Of a stretch of 30,730 bases of DNA, positions 28,090 to 30,730 are shown in pieces. Source of the DNA: Branchiostoma floridae. Its lineage: Eukaryota; Chordata; Leptocardii; Amphioxiformes; Branchiostomatidae. Location of the stretch: positions 872,856 to 903,585 of the forward strand of contig NC_049984.1 of assembly GCF_000003815.2 (NCBI RefSeq), written 5' to 3'. Numbering within the stretch: position 1 is the stretch's first letter; the number at the start of each line of letters is the position of its first letter. A program made the position numbers and the translations under genes. The notes under the pieces are model-generated. The model was not told where the DNA came from. It made no database searches and worked only from the letters and a program-made list of their open reading frames with translations.

Positions 28090-28335
28090 GCTACATGGTG
28101 TGTGCAATTACAGTAGAGAAGAGTAGAGTATAGTAGAGCTTCTTTGGTTGGGTAACGGTATACGTAGGAGTGTCGCTCCCACTAGTTGATAAAAGCTCCT
28201 TGATATAACCCAAAACCCCAACAAGGAAGAGGATCGAGAATCTGCCGACCTCATAACTTCTTCAGGCCTGACAGAAAGGCCTGTGTGGTACTGGGTGTTC
28301 GTGAGGGCGTGTCCTCGGTTGTCATGCATTGTAAT
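28090..28335 (-). pseudogene. Possible decayed retroelement fragment
   Basis: On the minus strand two overlapping frames look protein-like (VRPEEVMRSADSRSSSLLGF in one, GYIKELLSTSGSDTPTYTVT in another), as if one coding sequence had been frameshifted. I have an impression of retroelement-like sequence from other invertebrate genomes but cannot name the family. Confidence 0.25.
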
Positions 28336-28679
28336 ACAGGATCGAATTCAACAGCAACCAGCCCCGGACCCGACGATTCCTACTGACTAAAACTACATGC
28401 GTTACATGTCGCAATGTCACAATGACGAGGCATCCATAGACAAGTTCATCCCGAAAAACAGATGACAACACTCAGCAAACAAAAACAAGCCTCTCACCCG
28501 ACGTCCTACCAGGTCACGCCAAACACGCCCGGCAGCCTCCTGAATTCCACTTCTGTACTTGGTACACGGTCCTCGGCGTCCCGTTGGCCCCTAATCTGGA
28601 CTATCTCCTGTCAGTTTTATGCGGCAACTCTAGCCACAAACCTTGTTACTTACTGTAGAATTTCATAACAATTTCCTGT

Positions 28680-29157
28680 TTCCGCAAACCTGGCTAACCG
28701 CAGTGGTGACGTCAGCAGGGCATGATGGGACATCTCGACTGGTCCACTGTGGAAGAGGGGTGCTAAGTCTCATACTTCACTGGTATTCATGACCTAGTTT
28801 ATCGCTAGCATGATTAGTATCGTACCGGAATTAGAGATGTACAGGTGGTAGACAGGATGGGAACTGATGTGTGATATTACATGAGTGAGTAGCCGCTGTT
28901 ACATGGTATATGGTATTAAAAACTACTGCCGCACTAAAAGCGCCTCCTGGCGTTTAAGGTTAGAAGGACAGCGGGGAGACAAGCTGAGACCCATCCAGCT
29001 ACGCCGCCTCTCATTGGTCACCGAGCCATGACGTCACGTCGTCTGCTGTAAGGGTATAAGTAAAGATGGCGGCCGGTAGGTTTATTGTTAGATAAGGCCG
29101 AAAAAAAAACACCTTTACCAGCCATTTAACGCGTGGATCGTTCCCAAATCTGAGAGC
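28680..29157 (+). promoter_or_regulatory. Promoter and 5' UTR of the right-edge gene
   Basis: Two perfect CRE sites TGACGTCA (28707-28714 and 29029-29036), an inverted CCAAT box (ATTGG, 29013-29017), a TATA-like GGTATAAGTAAAG (29053) and AAGATGGCGGC (29063-29073), a YY1-type motif. The ATG inside the last opens a nine-codon upstream frame (MAAGRFIVR, 29066-29095), 62 bp before the main ATG. Transcript start is not known. Confidence 0.55.
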
Positions 29158-30730
29158 ATGAGCAGCAGGAGTCCTGAAGGGGCGGCAACAGACGGCACAC
29201 AGGCGGAAAAGGTAAGGGAGAACGTTTTTATCAGGAAACCCGGCCCTAAGTCGGTCAGCGGTGTGATGGGTAGCCTTGCTGTGATGTAACCACCGCCGGA
29301 CCCTCCCCATGTTCCGTTCTTTACAGACCTGCTAAATGGTAGCCAGAAAACCGCAGGCGAACAGGAGATGAACCCATAGGATCGGATGAAACATGTGGTG
29401 TTAGTGAACGTTGTTTATCAAGCACAATAGAACCTCTTTGTTTATTTGTTTGGTTGTAACGTTACACAATGTTTCCCAAGTAGCTGTAGGGGGCTAGCTA
29501 AATGGTCCCGTTATGCTTGACCAAGGACGTTACATGGCTTGACGGAGTCCAATGTAGTCAGTACAATACTACATTTGTATGAGGAGTAACAACAACACTG
29601 CTGTACAATGTATTCTTTAAATATATAACGTTTATTGATTGTTTCAACAACCTCTAAATACATCGCAGCGCCCTATATATATAAAACGCGCTGAATTGCG
29701 TATTTAGGCATTGAAAGCATTTACACATACATTAAAAACTTAACATGGTAGGGCAATTAGACTAACATTTTAAAGGCTTACAATCATATCACACAAGTTA
29801 CCATCATTTATAGTCATATCGCACAAATGTGTCATTTATAATCATATCGCACAAATGCATTCCCACTGGGGAATGAATATGCAATAAAGATTATTATTGT
29901 ATACATATGTTACCAAGGCAATACAATCATGACAGACAATATGTTCAATCGAGACAGAACCCCCTCCTCCAATATGATAATAATGATAATAATAATATCT
30001 GGTGTATTTTGCCAGCCAATAGGTACCCAATGTGTTGAGTAATGAGCCTGATAAATATGGTTGAGGCGCCTCCTCGAGCACAGGGCCCCCGTTTTACACA
30101 CTCACTCACTATACATCTCTACATATCTATACCCCCAGATAACCCCGCGAGGGGCAAAGAAGGGGGGGGGGGGAGCTGAGGCTCCTGGGTTAGGGAGGTA
30201 TATATATACACTATATCAAAGACTAATGTGTCAGCCCTTCTTGTTACGTTAATTAGGATATTAAGTCTTATTCTCTACACCTATTTTGTACTTTGTGTAA
30301 CAGTCGTTGCCATACCTTGTACCATGTACAAATGTCGAGCAATAAAGTTCTATCTATATACATATATATGTACTGCACAGACGCTTTAGGAAGATTCTGT
30401 TGGACAGATTTATCAATGGATGTCATCAGCAGCTGGGTTCATGTTTCCATATATGGTTCATGTATGTTACCATAGCTATATATGTATAACATTATATATG
30501 GTTATATTTTTTCCATGGTTCTCCTGATGTATGTATGTATAACCTGTCCCATGTGCAGGGTTCTCCTGATGTACATATGTATAACCTGCCCCATGTTGTT
30601 GTCAGGCTGCAGAGTTCTCCCGTGGTGAAGGATTCCACCTTCTGGGGGAAAAGGACCGGAGCGGCAGCGACTCGGGAATTTCTGACAGCTCCTCTGTTGG
30701 AAACTGTGACTGTGTTGCTAGGCGACAGAG
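29158..30730 (+). CDS. Unrecognised gene, first two coding exons (runs off the window)
   Basis: Exon 1 is 29158-29211 (MSSRSPEGAATDGTQAEK, donor AAG|GTAAGG, phase 0). Exon 2 starts at 30606 after TTGTTGTCAG and continues past 30730 (AAEFSRGEGFHLLGEKDR, then SGSDSGISDSSSVGNCDC). The N-terminus is hydrophilic and Ser/Asp-rich, with no signal peptide. The DSGISDS stretch resembles acidic phospho-site or degron-like motifs but does not fit DSGxxS exactly. A second acceptor 7 nt on (GGCTGCAG, exon at 30613) is also possible and stays open in another frame. Promoter motifs lie just upstream. Family unknown. Confidence 0.6.
29212..29640. other. First part of the right-edge gene intron, nothing recognised
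   Basis: Unique intron sequence after the donor at 29211; no element ends or coding frames identified. Confidence 0.5.
29640..29900 (+). mobile_element. Possible retroposon 3' end
   Basis: Short repeats of a TCATATCGCACAAAT motif lead to CCCACTGGGGAATGAATATG, then CAATAAAGATTATTATTGTA. A 3' UTR ending in AATAAAGATTATTATT is a common look of LINE tails in invertebrates. No coding part and no target duplication seen. Confidence 0.35.
30517..30620 (+). repeat. 42-bp duplication at the exon 2 acceptor of the right-edge gene
   Basis: A unit starting GGTTCTCCTGATGTA and ending CCCATGTGCAG (30517-30558) is repeated from 30559. A third partial start, CTGCAGAGTTCTCCCG, is the real exon 2 border. So the acceptor plus about 10 exon bases is present about three times. 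Confidence 0.8.

Noticed and set aside
28240-28310. Hammerhead ribozyme core of a Penelope-like element
   Set aside because: The minus strand reads CCTGAAGAAG, not the required CTGATGA core, and no matching GAAA arm was seen.
29011-29310. 99-codon minus-strand frame over the right-edge gene's promoter
   Set aside because: It is a shadow of the CpG-rich promoter and exon 1 on the other strand, with no recognisable domain.

Overview
The window looks like a draft-assembly piece of a cephalochordate (amphioxus, Branchiostoma-like) nuclear genome. The evidence is short, spliced, chordate-like genes, GT-AG introns of 0.1-5 kb, a CR1/L2-type LINE, several non-autonomous DNA transposons, two 100-N scaffold gaps (1388-1487, 6886-6985) and extreme minisatellite content. 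The species is inferred from this style, not proven. All homology calls are by eye against remembered family sequences.

Layout. (1) 212-1575 (+): last coding exons of an RGG-box, probably RNA-binding, protein, with a 3' UTR to the AATAAA at 2398. (2) 2404-5281: sparse DNA with a TTAA-flanked MITE (3600-4136) and a TA-flanked mariner-type element (4334-5259). (3) 5282-11450 (-): TRAPPC2L, a TRAPP vesicle-tethering subunit; four exons were resolved and the short last exon was not found. Its first intron carries a 4.2-kb foldback-like structure (6800-10987) around a 5'-truncated LINE with an intact reverse transcriptase frame. (4) 12229-21373 (+): a complete 11-exon kynureninase gene (KYNU), 482 codons, phases consistent throughout, divergent from TRAPPC2L across about 780 bp. 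(5) 21374-24348: flank with a 453-bp foldback MITE and minisatellites. (6) 24349-27351 (-): 3' part of a single-pass membrane protein with a PPxY-rich tail. (7) 27352-29157: flank with a TIR element and a CRE/CCAAT/YY1-type promoter. (8) 29158-30730 (+): start of an unrecognised gene that runs off the window.

The main observation is that minisatellites here are not scattered at random. In all five genes, tandem arrays are built from, or abut, real splice junctions. The repeat unit often contains the last exon bases plus the 5' splice site (TRAPPC2L exon 2, KYNU exon 1, the PPxY gene), or the 3' splice site plus the first exon bases (KYNU exons 7 and 11, the RGG gene, the right-edge gene). The true junction is the end unit of an array holding up to about 40 near-identical decoy splice sites. 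From memory, unverified, something similar was reported at the amphioxus Adh locus under the name 'mirage' minisatellites. What may be new is its density across neighbouring unrelated genes, its occurrence on both donor and acceptor sides, and its spread to a stop codon.

Functionally the genes are unrelated housekeeping or metabolic loci: tryptophan catabolism, vesicle tethering, RNA binding and a membrane adaptor. They do not form a pathway.
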